A stretch of DNA of 64,000 bases from Pseudarthrobacter sp. Fe7 (GCA_024372495.1 CP099977.1:3038001-3102000); one strand, 5' to 3'. Shown: positions 1 to 9,300, numbered from the stretch's first letter. The notes: generated from the sequence alone by a model not told the origin. A program made the numbers and translations.

Positions 1-1
1 G

Positions 2-214
2 GAGCAGCAACGCATAAACGAGGCGATCGCTCACATTTTCAACAGGGAAGGTAGGCAGAGGCAACATCTACATGTTCGCCCTGCCCCAGTGACCGACGCC
101 CCCAAAAGGGGGTCTTCAAAGCGGTGGTGTCTCGAAATGCCGTTGTCCTTCAACACACTGGGCACCTGTCTTATAACTAACGATGAGTACTCGATTTTCG
201 CCAGAAGGTTATGA
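2..214 (+). CDS. Possible 3' end of an unidentified gene, cut by the window edge
   Basis: An open frame runs from the window edge to a TGA. Its first residues (EQQRINEAIAHIFNREGRQ) look like an ordinary helical protein tail, but the remainder is less protein-like, so a frame break may lie inside it. I do not recognise a family. From 215 to about 486 I see no supportable gene. Confidence 0.2.
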   Translation, partial: EQQRINEAIAHIFNREGRQRQHLHVRPAPVTDAPKRGSSKRWCLEMPLSFNTLGTCLITNDEYSIFARRL

Positions 215-486
215 AACATAGCTATGAGAATCGCGCTTGCCAGCGCATGTCCGAGATCCGCGCCCAATCTTGTGTCGGTGCAGGCCATCAGGCTGTTCCC
301 CCATTGCGACGTCTCGTTTCCCAAGGGTTTCGAGACAATCTGGATGGTAGTGATTAGGGAACGCACCGTGCATTCATTCGTGCAGGGTAAACGTGCATAT
401 CGAGGCGCCTGCTTCATCTGGCCGGCACGTTAGGCTTGCGTCGGCGACCGCGTAGGCCGCGAAGTTCGAGCCTGTCGGGGGGCCGG

Positions 487-784
487 GTGAACGAGACTGA
501 GTTCGTGCCCAAGGAACGGTGGGCCGCTCTCCCTGTTCAGCCGCCCGCCGGTGCGCTCCGAGCCCGTCGGCGACGGGTCGGGATCAGCATGATCGCCTGC
601 ACCGTGGATGGTAGTGGTAGACGGGGCGGTGGTCGCTGGTGCCGTTGGCGGTGCTCGGGTTTGGGATCCGCTTGGCCCGTTTGTCCTGCTCGGCATTCTT
701 GGTGTCGTATTGAGCGTGCGTCAGGCGCGCGCGCAGAAGGATGAGTTAGCCCGCGGGTACACGACGTTGCCTCCCCGTAATTGA
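487..784 (+). pseudogene. Hypothetical small membrane protein, frame broken
   Basis: A GTG start at 487 opens a frame beginning VNETEFVPKERWAALPVQ. It loses protein character near 600. A second frame from about 608 gives a membrane-like segment (PLGPFVLLGILGVVLSV) followed by a charged tail ending LPPRN. Together they look like a small protein of about 95 residues with one C-terminal transmembrane helix, split by an indel around 600-614. The alternative is two unrelated short ORFs. No family recognised. Confidence 0.35.
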
Positions 785-865
785 GACCTGGGCAAGCACT
801 CGGGCAGTAACGCTATCCTTTCAGTACACGCGGTGAGTCCGCGCCGCGTGGCGGGAAGTCTTTTG

Positions 866-930
866 GGGATCCCTCAGCGTGCAGGGCCGTGGTCCGGGAA
901 CAGGGCTGGGCCGCCCATGATCCCACCCGA
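866..930 (+). repeat. Dispersed repeat, copy 1 (partner at 12350-12416)
   Basis: About 65 bp closely matches 12350-12416 in the same orientation. The shared core includes GGGCTGGGCCGCCCATGATC followed by CCACCCGAAT. In the partner copy this segment lies directly downstream of a two-TM gene whose paralogue here is on the other strand (1384-1725), so the two halves of the unit have been rearranged. Confidence 0.7.
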
Positions 931-1127
931 ATAAGTGGAAATATTCGGTCCTGATCAGAATCGAAGTCACCATGAGCTGCCCCGTGCGGGATTCGATGGC
1001 GAAATATTGGCGCCACCCCCGGTTTTCCCGCGCCAGCCCAGACCGTCTTTCCACATGTGCCGTGAGAACATTGAGCGGTCTTGAGTCCTTCCGCGGCAGT
1101 CGTGGTCGGAAAATCCCGGGGGTAAAG

Positions 1128-1298
1128 GTGTCTGTAATGTTTGGAGGAATTGGAAGCTTGTTGATCGGCTTCTACTTTGTGGTGGTAGTCGCGGTCGCCG
1201 TGCTTGTTATCTGGGTGCTGATACTTGCCATTACCTTCTTAAGGCTTCGAATTGCGGAAATCCGAGGCGCAAACGGTCCAAGTTCTCCCAGGAACTAG
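1128..1298 (+). CDS. Small single-pass membrane protein, hypothetical
   Basis: This is a 56-residue protein, or 53 if the ATG at 1137 is used. After a short N-terminus it has one long hydrophobic helix (LLIGFYFVVVVAVAVLVIWV) and then a basic cytoplasmic tail (LRLRIAEIRG). The open frame extends further upstream to 972, but that part is Arg/Ser-rich with poor codon use, so the start is placed at GTG 1128. It is convergent with the gene at 1384-1725. No family recognised. Confidence 0.5.
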   Translation: MSVMFGGIGSLLIGFYFVVVVAVAVLVIWVLILAITFLRLRIAEIRGANGPSSPRN

Positions 1299-1383
1299 AC
1301 CAGATTCTCTGGGCCGCAGGCCCTCCCATCGGAACTCTTCACGCCCGAGAAACGTTCGGCTTGCGGCGGAGCGCGGACAGATT

Positions 1384-1725
1384 TCAGGTGCCCGGACTGG
1401 ACGGAGTGGGTAATGGTTGCCGGTCTGGAGCGTGGCGTCGACCGAGCGCCCACCCGGCACCGAATGAGAGCAATGACAACCCGATAATGAGCAACACGAC
1501 CCCGGCCTGACTCTGTGGCGTCAGCCATACTCCTGACGGGAGGAAGGTCGTATTGCTGAGCGGCGCATAGGCGAACCAGCCGTAACGCGCTGATCCGCTG
1601 GGCAGAAGGAAAAGCACCAACCCAATGACGGAGGCCACCGCACCGAGAAAGACTGAGGACACATCCACCCAACGCGAGAGGCCTGATCTGGATTCCCGGC
1701 CCCGCCCGGCTTGAATCTCACCCAT
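1384..1725 (-). CDS. Two-TM hypothetical membrane protein (paralogue of 11997-12338)
   Basis: This is a 113-residue protein with a basic N-terminus, a first hydrophobic segment (VFLGAVASVIGLVLFLLPSG), a conserved loop (RYGWFAYAPLSNTTFLPSGV) and a second segment (VVLLIIGLSLLSFGAGWALG), then a polar tail. It has exactly the length of the protein at 11997-12338 and nearly the same sequence. The similarity extends upstream of the ATG (TCTAGCATGGCCAC in both copies). The function is unknown and the gene stands alone. The two copies lie in opposite orientation 10 kb apart. Confidence 0.7.
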   Translation of the reverse strand: MGEIQAGRGRESRSGLSRWVDVSSVFLGAVASVIGLVLFLLPSGSARYGWFAYAPLSNTTFLPSGVWLTPQSQAGVVLLIIGLSLLSFGAGWALGRRHAPDRQPLPTPSSPGT

Positions 1726-1909
1726 GTGGCCATGCTAGACCGCAATAACGGTGCCCGCAGAGGGATCCCACGGCGAACGCCCCGCGTTCATTGGATGATT
1801 TGCGTACGAAATCATGCGGATTTTTACCATTTGTCCGACATGGCCGATCAGGGATGCGTCTCGCTAGGTATAGGTCCCGCTGACCCGAGCACCTGAAAGC
1901 CAGCGCCAT

Positions 1910-2456
1910 TTATTCGGCGGTAATTCTCACTCCGGCGACGGCCCCTGTCCAAGGACCATTCGGGTCGTGTCGCATCAGCGCTGCTCCGACGTATCCCTCC
2001 TGCAGGCTCGACAACCTTCGACGAGACGCCGGAGCAATCAAGATCGAGTGACAACAGCTGCTCCGACGCTGGGCCGGAGATGACCATCTGCGCGTTCGGG
2101 ATGCCCACACAAGCCGCCGTGACGGTATACGGGCCTGCGGTCGTCACTTTTCCGGTTTTGCTGAAACCAACACCGGGCCCGTCGGCAGGGCCGGAGTCGT
2201 CAAGGAGTGCGGGCCCTCGGGCCGTTGCAAGGCGCTTCTGCAATTCGGCGTAGTTGCGCGTTTCGGCCCTCAATATCTCAGGGCCCTGGGTCGGGGCAGA
2301 AGGCGCGGGGCGACTGATTTGCTCGGTGCCGGCTGTCCGTCCCGGATCGCCGGCACCCTCATAGGCGCACGCTGCCAGACCACCTGAGAGCAGGATGCCC
2401 AGCACCGCCACCGCAGCAGCACTACGGACCGGTCTCATTCCCCCACGACTTGACAT
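1910..2456 (-). CDS. Lipoprotein, hypothetical, with a frame break
   Basis: The N-terminus has a basic start, a hydrophobic core and a lipobox (SGGLAAC), followed by a Pro/Ser linker, so it is an exported lipoprotein. Near 2003-2009 (CAGGCTC on the + strand) the frame breaks. Reading CAGCTC there joins SSKVVE to LQEGYVGAALMRH and ends WTGAVAGVRITAE at 1910, a sensible 181-residue protein. The uncorrected frame runs on to 1848 with Arg-rich nonsense. The lesion is of the AGCT-linked type seen throughout this window. An alternative start is the ATG six codons downstream (2438). No family recognised. Confidence 0.6.
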
Positions 2457-2597
2457 GGGCAGAGTCTACGGTTCGTCCGCCGAAAGACAAGACACACTCG
2501 TTCCGCAACGTGTTTTCTGGCGTCGGCGTTTGCTCGCTGGCACACCAGAAACTGCCAGGCCATGGGAGCGGAGCACCAACCTAGGTTCATTCCTTCG

Positions 2598-2666
2598 GCA
2601 CTGCCCCCGTTTTGTTGGCTCCATCACCTAATGCGCTGGGTGACCGCAGCGCCCGGTAAAGGATCC
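2598..2666 (+). repeat. Intergenic dispersed repeat, copy A (partner at 7817-7886)
   Basis: About 70 bp is shared with 7817-7886 in the same orientation. The shared blocks are TTGTTGGCTCC, then TCACC, then TGACCGC, then CCGGTAA followed by GGATCC. Both copies lie in non-coding spacers between short genes. Neither carries an ORF. Confidence 0.55.
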
Positions 2667-2667
2667 G

Positions 2668-3138
2668 CTACGGGAGCGGGAGGTCCATGATCTGTGTGAA
2701 AACCATCTCCTCGTTCGGGTCGCGGGCAGGCAACATCGCGCCGCCCGGGTTCTGGACAATGCGAGGAGTGGAGGGTCTACGCCAGTCTCGTCTAAGCCCG
2801 AGCGTCGCAGTCTGGGCGACGAGCGGGCGGGCGAACGCGCTTGCCATGAAGCTGAAGCGGTCGCTCCCGCCGCCATTCCCATGAACCATCTTCGCGAACG
2901 TGCCGTCGGAGAGCCGTAGAACTAGCGCGTCGTCCTGCCCGCTCCGCAGCGGCCGATCAATGAAAGTCACGTTCACACGCACAAACGAATCCCAGACCTC
3001 GTAGCTGGTCACATAGCCTCGGACCACCGAGCCGTCCGGGACCGTCACCTCGAACTCATGCCGCACGGGCAGTAGCACCCGTTCGAGCCGAGGCGGCTCG
3101 CCCCCCATGGAGTGCACTGCGCCGATCATCGTTCCCAT
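2668..3138 (-). CDS. Hypothetical cytoplasmic protein, 156 aa
   Basis: It starts MGTMIGAVHSMGGEPPRLERV and has no signal peptide or membrane segment. The first 95 residues look like a compact beta-rich domain (VPDGSVVRGYVTSYEVWDSF, then ALVLRLSDGTFAKMVHGNGG). The C-terminal third is Arg/Pro-rich and could be shifted in frame. The gene is single, with a divergent gene-free spacer upstream. No family recognised. Confidence 0.5.
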   Translation of the reverse strand: MGTMIGAVHSMGGEPPRLERVLLPVRHEFEVTVPDGSVVRGYVTSYEVWDSFVRVNVTFIDRPLRSGQDDALVLRLSDGTFAKMVHGNGGGSDRFSFMASAFARPLVAQTATLGLRRDWRRPSTPRIVQNPGGAMLPARDPNEEMVFTQIMDLPLP

Positions 3139-3579
3139 TGTTTAGCTCCTATTTCTGTTATCAGCGCGGCCCTATTCCGTTCAGCGACACACCACCGATG
3201 ATGCCTGATGGCCCGCGGCTGTCAAGACTCACAGGCCGGGGCAAGAAGTCTCCGACAGAAGCAGTGGGCTTGCCGGCCGGAACGGTCCCTTTCGGCCGCA
3301 GCCATCCCGGTGAGGGATCCGTTATCGGGACTTCTTGCAAGCCCGGAGCCGAGCCGGACCCGCTGTGTACGCTATCGCTATGAACAAGGTGGCCTCTGAA
3401 GGCGGTTTGTGGCGACGAGTCCTGCGGGCGCTGAGGAACTTATTTGCAGACGGAGGGCCGCTGGCGCCCGGGTGGGGCTTCGGCCGACGGAAGAATTAAC
3501 GGGCAGCCAAACACAGGGCAATTGCGGCGAAAGGGTGCGCCCATGGTGGGGGAAGAGCGACCCGTGCGATAGTTGCGGA

Positions 3580-3927
3580 GTGACACGGGGGAAATGGGTA
3601 GCAGGCGCGGTCCTCAGCGCGGCCATTCTTGTCGCGCTCGTCGTGGCGGGGGTTCGGATCTGGGACGTCCACCAGATGACCTCTGACTGGGCACTCTGGC
3701 CAAAGGAACTACCGTCGAAGGTCCAGTTCGCCAATCGTGACTACCAATGCGGAGCGAACCCAGTGCCAAACACGCACTTTCTCGACGGATTGACCAAGCA
3801 AGGAAAAACCGCGGGCGGAGCTGACATCTACTCAGCCGCGCCAGGAACACAAAGTGGCACAGCGACCTGGATCGTGATCAAGACGGGCCAAGCCACCTAC
3901 ACCTGCGATCTCATGGGCGGCCCGTAG
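3580..3927 (+). CDS. Hypothetical membrane-anchored protein
   Basis: Starting at GTG 3580 (VTRGKWVAGA), the protein has an N-terminal signal-anchor (VLSAAILVALVVAGV) and an extracytoplasmic domain of about 85 residues. Two Cys residues (YQCGANP and YTCDLMGG) could form a disulfide. The open frame continues upstream to 3409, but that part reads poorly and the hydrophobic helix then sits internally, so the shorter form is preferred. The protein has 115 residues. No family recognised. Confidence 0.5.
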   Translation: MTRGKWVAGAVLSAAILVALVVAGVRIWDVHQMTSDWALWPKELPSKVQFANRDYQCGANPVPNTHFLDGLTKQGKTAGGADIYSAAPGTQSGTATWIVIKTGQATYTCDLMGGP

Positions 3928-4041
3928 CCGCGCCGGAGCAAATCCCAGCATGTCCGGTGAAGCATCCCTGAGCGACGCCTAAGTAATCCGCGAATATGAT
4001 CACGACAGGACCCTGCGAAATCTCGGACCGCTTAATTCCGT

Positions 4042-4389
4042 CTAAGGGTCGTTAGCTTCTGGGCCAGCACTCCAGCCCCTGACGATCAAGGACCCAACGA
4101 CGGTCACCCCGTCTTGGGCGTAGAAGCGAACCTCCTTGTCGCCGACTCGGCCCGTCTGACCGGTCGAGGCGCGCGCCTCGACCTCCTTTGGAGACGTCGG
4201 TAGGGCTCGGGCTTCCAAGTCCGTCTTCCGCACGAAGCCCCGAGTCTTGTGGTCTTCCCCGATAGCCGCAATGAGATCGGGTTCCTCCCCAGGCTTCGCA
4301 GAGTGGATTGCCGAGCCGTAGGTCTCACCTCTAGCGTTCTTCGGATACGTCAGATGGGGGCCTCCTTTGGTTCGAATTGGACCCCGCAA
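4042..4389 (-). CDS. Hypothetical protein with a YG-and-VRKTDL motif, 115 aa
   Basis: The sequence contains NARGETYGSA, then KPGEEPDLIAAIGEDHKTRGFVRKTDLE, and ends in a short strand (VTVVGSLIVRG). I recall this pattern (NxxGxTYGSA .. EPDLI .. GYVRxxDL) from small or C-terminal domains in actinobacterial and bacillar proteins of unknown function. There is no signal peptide in this frame, so the true start could be internal or the N-terminus lost. It is convergent with nothing nearby. Confidence 0.5.
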   Translation of the reverse strand: MRGPIRTKGGPHLTYPKNARGETYGSAIHSAKPGEEPDLIAAIGEDHKTRGFVRKTDLEARALPTSPKEVEARASTGQTGRVGDKEVRFYAQDGVTVVGSLIVRGWSAGPEANDP

Positions 4390-4632
4390 ATGATGTCGCT
4401 ATTGCTGAAGATACTCGGAGACCACGGCCGCGGACGAGCGATCGGTGACTGCCGGCAGCCGGTCGATCACCGTGCTCCGAAATCCCCTCGCGATGTCCCG
4501 CGCCGTTGCTGTGTAAATCGCCAGACTCATGTGGCTCGTTATTCGCAGCACTGTTTGGCGTGGCCCGCCGGTCCCCGCGCGTCCCGGAAGCCGGGCGGGC
4601 CTGTAATCAGTAATTTCGCTCGAGCAACGCGC

Positions 4633-5004
4633 TTAGGAGCAAGTTTGAAGGAAGCTCGTGGCACCAGGGCGTTCGTGGAAAGTCACGGTGTGGCCCTTGT
4701 CGTCGTGGAAGACGGCCTGCGAGCCTGCCACTGTGATGGTGCCCGATTGGTAGGGGTTGCCCCAGCCCGCTGGGGGATTTCCATGGCCGTCGTTCAACGG
4801 TTGCTCAGCGAGGAAGAAGGTGTCCTGCACCCGTGCCTCATAGATACCGCAATGAGTGAAGAGGGCGAAAGGAACACCTGAAGCGGGGATGGTTGCCGGA
4901 CTTGTCGAGGGATCGCCTGTCGGCGCTGCCGGTGCCGCGCATCCACTCATCGCCGCCATGGCGGCCGCCGCAGCGGCGATGGCGCGACCATAGCGACATG
5001 ACAT
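4633..5004 (-). CDS. Small lipoprotein, hypothetical
   Basis: From ATG 5004 the protein begins MSCRYGRAIAAAAAAMAAMS and continues GCAAP, which gives a lipobox (AMSGC), then a Pro/Thr/Ser linker and a domain of about 90 residues with two Cys (FTHCGIYEARV and a C-terminal QTCS). Starting at 5052 would place 16 extra residues before the signal peptide. It is probably membrane-anchored on the outer face. No family recognised. Confidence 0.55.
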   Translation of the reverse strand: MSCRYGRAIAAAAAAMAAMSGCAAPAAPTGDPSTSPATIPASGVPFALFTHCGIYEARVQDTFFLAEQPLNDGHGNPPAGWGNPYQSGTITVAGSQAVFHDDKGHTVTFHERPGATSFLQTCS

Positions 5005-5148
5005 GCGCCAAGGTTCTCTGACGATTAGGTGTGCGGTCAAGTACCTGCGCATCTCGATTGCATAACCCGCCGAGCCAAGGGGCGGAATTCATCGCAAACG
5101 TGCGCCCCCGGGGCCCTGAGCGGACGGGCATCAGCGTAGGGTCTGGAT

Positions 5149-5331
5149 ATGGCATTCTTCGGTCCTCCGAAGGTGGAGGCGACATTCTTTGAGCCGCAGG
5201 CTCTGAGCATTGCCCTGTATGTCCGGGACCGGCTCGGGCCTGATGTTGCTCTGGGAGGCTCTCCGGGTTCGCGGCTCGTCCCCGCCGTTAGCGCCGACGC
5301 AGTGCTTCTCGACGAGGGTCAACCGCGATGA
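5149..5331 (+). CDS. Short ORF, possibly a real small protein or truncated gene
   Basis: This ATG-initiated 60-residue frame begins MAFFGPPKVEATFFEPQALS and continues with a plausible helix (IALYVRDRLG). Composition is protein-like, but there is no clear ribosome binding site and no family is recognised. It could be the 5' remnant of a longer gene. Confidence 0.3.
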   Translation: MAFFGPPKVEATFFEPQALSIALYVRDRLGPDVALGGSPGSRLVPAVSADAVLLDEGQPR

Positions 5332-5547
5332 GATTTCGGCTCAGTGGAGCTCATAGTGGATCGGATTGTTCGGCGCAGCCGTCCTGCGCAAGGAACCAGG
5401 ACCCATCGACTATTTCGGGCCTCTGGTAAACGAACCGGACCTCGGCCAAATAGCCGAACCCCTGCTCCGTGATGCGACACCCATTCTTCGCGGTTATTCC
5501 TCGCCGACTGTGAGTCCCTGAGGCCTGTGCGCGCTCAAACGCTGCTG

Positions 5548-5850
5548 TCAAAGAACCTCCGCCCAACCTCGAGCAGGCTGCGTCCCGCTGAAGTTGCGGA
5601 TGTCTGCGTAGATTTGCTCTCCCCGCTCGGCGAGCATCGCTCCGAATCGCTCTGCGGATTCCACCCAGAAGTACGCAGCCGCAATGAACTGCGGGGCGGG
5701 CGCGCCCCGTGCAGTCAGCGCTTGATGCACTTCCCATCGCACGCAGTTATCGCCCATCATCTCGGCGAACAGTGGAGCGTGCTTCGTGGCAAAGTAGTCG
5801 ACGTCGAAGTTTTCAGCGTCGAGTGGGTAGACGACGGATGCACAGAACAT
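5548..5850 (-). CDS. EthD-family small protein
   Basis: The protein is 100 residues, the usual size for the EthD / dimeric ferredoxin-like alpha-beta barrel family. It has the typical start (VVYPLDAENFDVDYFATKHA) with the conserved tyrosine and TKHAPLF, and a C-terminal ERGEQIYADIRNFS. Family members accompany ether-degrading or polyketide-type enzymes, but many have no assigned reaction. No catabolic neighbours are visible here, so the role stays open. It is likely cytosolic and dimeric. Confidence 0.65.
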   Translation of the reverse strand: MFCASVVYPLDAENFDVDYFATKHAPLFAEMMGDNCVRWEVHQALTARGAPAPQFIAAAYFWVESAERFGAMLAERGEQIYADIRNFSGTQPARGWAEVL

Positions 5851-6206
5851 GCTGGACTCCCTTCATTCATGAACCACCGGCGTTGGCGATGCGCGCGCCT
5901 TCACCGGACAGTGTATGTAGCTCGCAATCACTTCGTACAGAACCCCGCAAACTGCAACAACCTGGCTCGGGACGTACCCCGACAATGGGCGGCAACGATA
6001 GTCGCGGCGGTCGTCTCCGAGTTCCGTTGCGCACGCACGGGGACCGGCTTACGGCACTGTCTGCAAGCAATAGGATTCGCCGGGGCAATAACGGTGCGCA
6101 AGACTGACCCCATGGCGTCCCTCCTCTCTCCAGCAGCCCCCTCCCTCCGGTAATCACGGCGAACGTCGTATGGCACTACACCCCGAAGGGCAACCTCGCC
6201 AGCATT

Positions 6207-7004
6207 GTGAACTCGTACGAGATCTGGGCCACCTCACCGATGTCGCAAATTGACAAGGCAGAGGGGCTTTACGCTTGGCGCCTCATTCTGGATGTCTGGC
6301 AAAGGATGGATCGCCTGAACCTGAATGAGAAGGGCTGCCGGCTCGTCGATAAGGTCCTTCAAGAAGACCTTGGGGACTGCGTTCGAAAGTCCGCTTACAC
6401 GCTCTCTGCCAGCAACTCGCCGTCGGTGCCCTACTTATGGAAGAACTACGCTGGCTGGGACGGCTTCGCCATCGGCCTTGACACCGATTATTTCTGGGCG
6501 CCGAAGTATCGCTTGCAACAGATCCTCGCGCTAGACAAGTTCGACCGTAGGCTGCCGGCTGCTGAGGGCTGGCGACAGATTCTCTACAACCGAGATGAGC
6601 AAATCGCATGCGTTGAACGAGCTCTCAAATGGGTTGCCAATAACTGGTGGCGAGTCGGGGAAGTGTCTGGGATCTACCTCCCGTGGGCAGACTTCATCGA
6701 CTCGGCCAGGTTCATCGTGCAGTCGCTACTCCTGCTTATGAAAGAGGAGTCGTTCAGCCAAGAATCAGAAGTTCGCTTCATTGCAGGAACCCCACCGGAG
6801 ACCCCCGTGACACTCACCCACGGAGGTAAGTCTTACTTGCCACTCGCCGTGATTCCTAAACTGATCAACGACAGGACACAGCCCGGGCTGCCGGTCGCAA
6901 ACCTGGTGTACGGGTCGCAGACAGAGGCAAACCAAGTCACATCATTGGCGGAGCGGATTGGCATTCCACCCGAACGAGTCTGGGAGGTTGAACTCGACGA
7001 ATAA
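6207..7004 (+). CDS. DUF2971-like protein, 5' end uncertain
   Basis: The protein contains the DUF2971 hallmarks: an EIWATSPMSQIDKAEG segment, then YLWKNYAGWDGFAIGLDTDY (the W..Y....GFxIGxD motif), and later a SEVRFIA strand. Upstream of the GTG at 6207 the same frame reads VWHYTPKGNLASIVNSYEI back to about 6150. This matches the usual start of the family (YHYT..) but has no start codon before the TGA at 6105. Either the true start is lost to an indel or the gene is 5'-truncated. DUF2971 proteins often sit in defence or mobile regions, and the function is not established. Confidence 0.6.
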   Translation: MNSYEIWATSPMSQIDKAEGLYAWRLILDVWQRMDRLNLNEKGCRLVDKVLQEDLGDCVRKSAYTLSASNSPSVPYLWKNYAGWDGFAIGLDTDYFWAPKYRLQQILALDKFDRRLPAAEGWRQILYNRDEQIACVERALKWVANNWWRVGEVSGIYLPWADFIDSARFIVQSLLLLMKEESFSQESEVRFIAGTPPETPVTLTHGGKSYLPLAVIPKLINDRTQPGLPVANLVYGSQTEANQVTSLAERIGIPPERVWEVELDE

Positions 7005-7272
7005 AAGTCGGGACTGCCGGGGAGACCGCTAACGAATTCAGATCTGACACCGAAGGAGCGAGCCCTGGCCGCCCGCTGGATCCCCGGCAAGTGAGCACGC
7101 TACCAGGGCGGCCCCGCGGAACGCGCCGCCTTATGGGTGACACGTAGGAAGCTTCTTAAATGCCCCAACAGTCACAAGCTGGGCACAGCACGATGAAGGT
7201 AGTCCGACAGGGTTCCACGTGAGCATGAGAACAGCTTCGAAAGACGGAGTGGAATCAACAAGGAGAAATACC

Positions 7273-7650
7273 GTGAACCAGATCCGGAAAATCGTGGCAG
7301 GCACCAGCCTGATCGGCGCGCTCATCGGCGGCGGCGCCCTCACCGCCATGGCATTGCCTGCCAACGCCGCAACCACCCCGTCCCCGTCTGCCGCATCGAC
7401 GTCATCGGCCGATGCCAACCATGGAAACGAAACCGCTCTCACCGGCGACATCGCGGCCAAGGTCAAGGACGCGGTCCTGGCCGCGAACGCCGGCGCGACC
7501 GTCGAGAACCTGACGACCGAGGATGACGGCAGCGCCGCGTACGAAGCCCACATCACCAAGACCGACGGCACCCACGCCACCGTCAAGCTCGACGCCAACT
7601 TCACCATCACCGCCACCGAAGCCGGCGGACAGGGCGCCCACGGCCACTGA
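7273..7650 (+). CDS. Secreted PepSY-like small protein
   Basis: The GTG start is preceded by AGGAGAAA at 7261. The N-terminus (MNQIRKIVAGTSLIGALIGG) is a signal peptide with a likely cleavage after PANA. The mature part is Ser/Ala-rich and then forms one PepSY-like domain (IAAKVKDAVLAANAGATVEN with YEAHITKTDGTHATV). PepSY domains are thought to inhibit or modulate peptidases or bind at the envelope. The gene is monocistronic and followed by a strong terminator. Confidence 0.65.
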   Translation: MNQIRKIVAGTSLIGALIGGGALTAMALPANAATTPSPSAASTSSADANHGNETALTGDIAAKVKDAVLAANAGATVENLTTEDDGSAAYEAHITKTDGTHATVKLDANFTITATEAGGQGAHGH

Positions 7651-7664
7651 TCCCCTCGCACTCC

Positions 7665-7700
7665 TTCGGGCGGGCACCGCAACTGCGGGACCCGCCCGAA
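7665..7700 (+). terminator. Rho-independent-type stem-loop
   Basis: The arms TTCGGGCGGG (7665-7674) and CCCGCCCGAA (7691-7700) pair perfectly across a 16-nt loop, 15 bp after the PepSY-like gene. There is no T-run. Confidence 0.7.
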
Positions 7701-7816
7701 GACCTCTAAGCCGCCCACCCCTTCCCCGTTTGGACCCCACGGCTCCTGGAGGGGCGCGCCGCCCCTCCACCACAGCAACCACAAGCACGCCCGTCTGGTA
7801 GCCATAACCGTGACAA

Positions 7817-7886
7817 GGTACTGCCCTCAGTCTTGTTGGCTCCTTCACCGACGGCACTGGATGACCGCGGTCCGGTAAGGGATCCC
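7817..7886 (+). repeat. Intergenic dispersed repeat, copy B (partner at 2598-2666)
   Basis: Same orientation as copy A, sharing TTGTTGGCTCC, TCACC, TGACCGC and CCGGTAA followed by GGATCC. From 7701 to 8237 there is no supportable gene. Confidence 0.55.
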
Positions 7887-8237
7887 TTGGGGACACCTGA
7901 ATTCTTGATTCGAGCGGAGGCGGACCGGCTTCGGGCGTTTTCCGGACTGCAGCGACGTAGAGGTCTGGGCGGACTGCGCGTGGTGGTCCTGCCCTGAAAT
8001 CCAGGGATTGTCGTGGGGTGTCCCCGCGAAATAGGTCCGAGGCCCACGATTGAGCCGGTCCCTGGGTCTGTGCCGGCGCCCCCCAAATTTATGTCCGCCG
8101 ACACAGCCGCTCGTTGAGCGGAGCTCCCAATGGATCCCGGATAACAATAAATGACTTCCATCACATAAACAAGACGGTCGTCCGGTTTTTGGCGATCAAG
8201 GCGATCGCGGAAACGGCTTCATAGGCGCGCGGGTCCT

Positions 8238-8902
8238 TCACGGCGCTGTAGGAGCAGGCCTCTCGGGCAGGCCGGTGGAAATAAGTCGCGAAAGGGCCCG
8301 GGGGTTTTCGTGAAAATCCTCGTGCAGGATCCCGGGAAGCACGATCTCCCACATCTCTTCGATCCGTTGCATAACGTCCGCGCGGCTGGTGAGCACGCCG
8401 GAGACCATTTGAACCCCGGTGAACGAGGCAACAAGGTATCGGGCGAACGCTCCGGCATCGATGGAAGCCCGAATCTGCAGTTCTGACTTGGACCGCTCGG
8501 TCAGCTGCTCCATTATGGCGATCCAGTCCTCATAAGGGCCACGCACGGGTGGACCGAAGGCCGTCGCCTCGAACGTCAAACGAATCCCGGCTCTGACAAC
8601 CGGCTCGTGCACGAGCGGAGCCCGAAACCGCGGCACATGAGAATTATCTTCGTCAGGGCCGGTAAATTCTCGGCAAGAATCCTCTCACCCTCGGCCGCTG
8701 CGATCCGGTGCTGGTCCTCGATGACTGCCCGGGCGAGATCCTCCTTGGACTGAAAATGGAAATAGAGTGCGCCCTTGGTCAGCCCGGCCACCTCAGACAC
8801 CCGAGACAGAGTCGCACCACCGTATCCGTGCTCCTCGAAGACGGCAGCGGCACCGAGGAGCGCGGCGCCGCGGGTGGCTTTCGCCCGATCCTGAAGGACC
8901 AT
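8238..8902 (-). CDS. TetR-family regulator of the gamma-butyrolactone-receptor type, frame broken
   Basis: The N-terminal half is a clear TetR helix-turn-helix (ATLSRVSEVAGLTKGALYFH then FQSKEDLARAVIEDQH). This wording is typical of the ScbR/ArpA gamma-butyrolactone receptor group rather than of AcrR or QacR. The ligand-binding half is in another frame from about 8630 (APLVHEPVVRAGIRLTFEAT onward, ending ERPAPTAP). One missing base in the GGG run of CGGTTTCGGGCTCC would join the two into 221 residues. No butyrolactone synthase or other target gene is visible nearby. Upstream, 8903-9300 holds no gene I can support. Confidence 0.65.
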
Positions 8903-9300
8903 CTATGAACCTCAAACTCCTGCTACAAACCGGGACCATCAACCGCCTTCGACACGCCGCTGAACCACCGGAAGTTCATCCGATCCTAACAAGAAGCAAA
9001 TCCTCATGGGGACGACATAGGGCAGCGTCCACGCATGGAAACCCCGAGCCTGCGGTTGCTCGGTGCGGTCATTTCTCGCCGCCGGGGCCTCGTCAGCACA
9101 ACAGAAGTTCTTTGGGTTGCAGTGGAATTCGTGGGTCGTCTTGGGGCGAGCGTCGTGTCTTGAGGGTGGCTGGCAGGGGCAGCATTTTAGCGTGAGCCGT
9201 TGTCCGTAAAGGACGGTCTAACAGGGACAGGTCCTAGGGGTGGCGTAATGGCAATCTCGATGGCCAACTCTACTGCGTCGCGGTGAACATCGCCCGGCTC

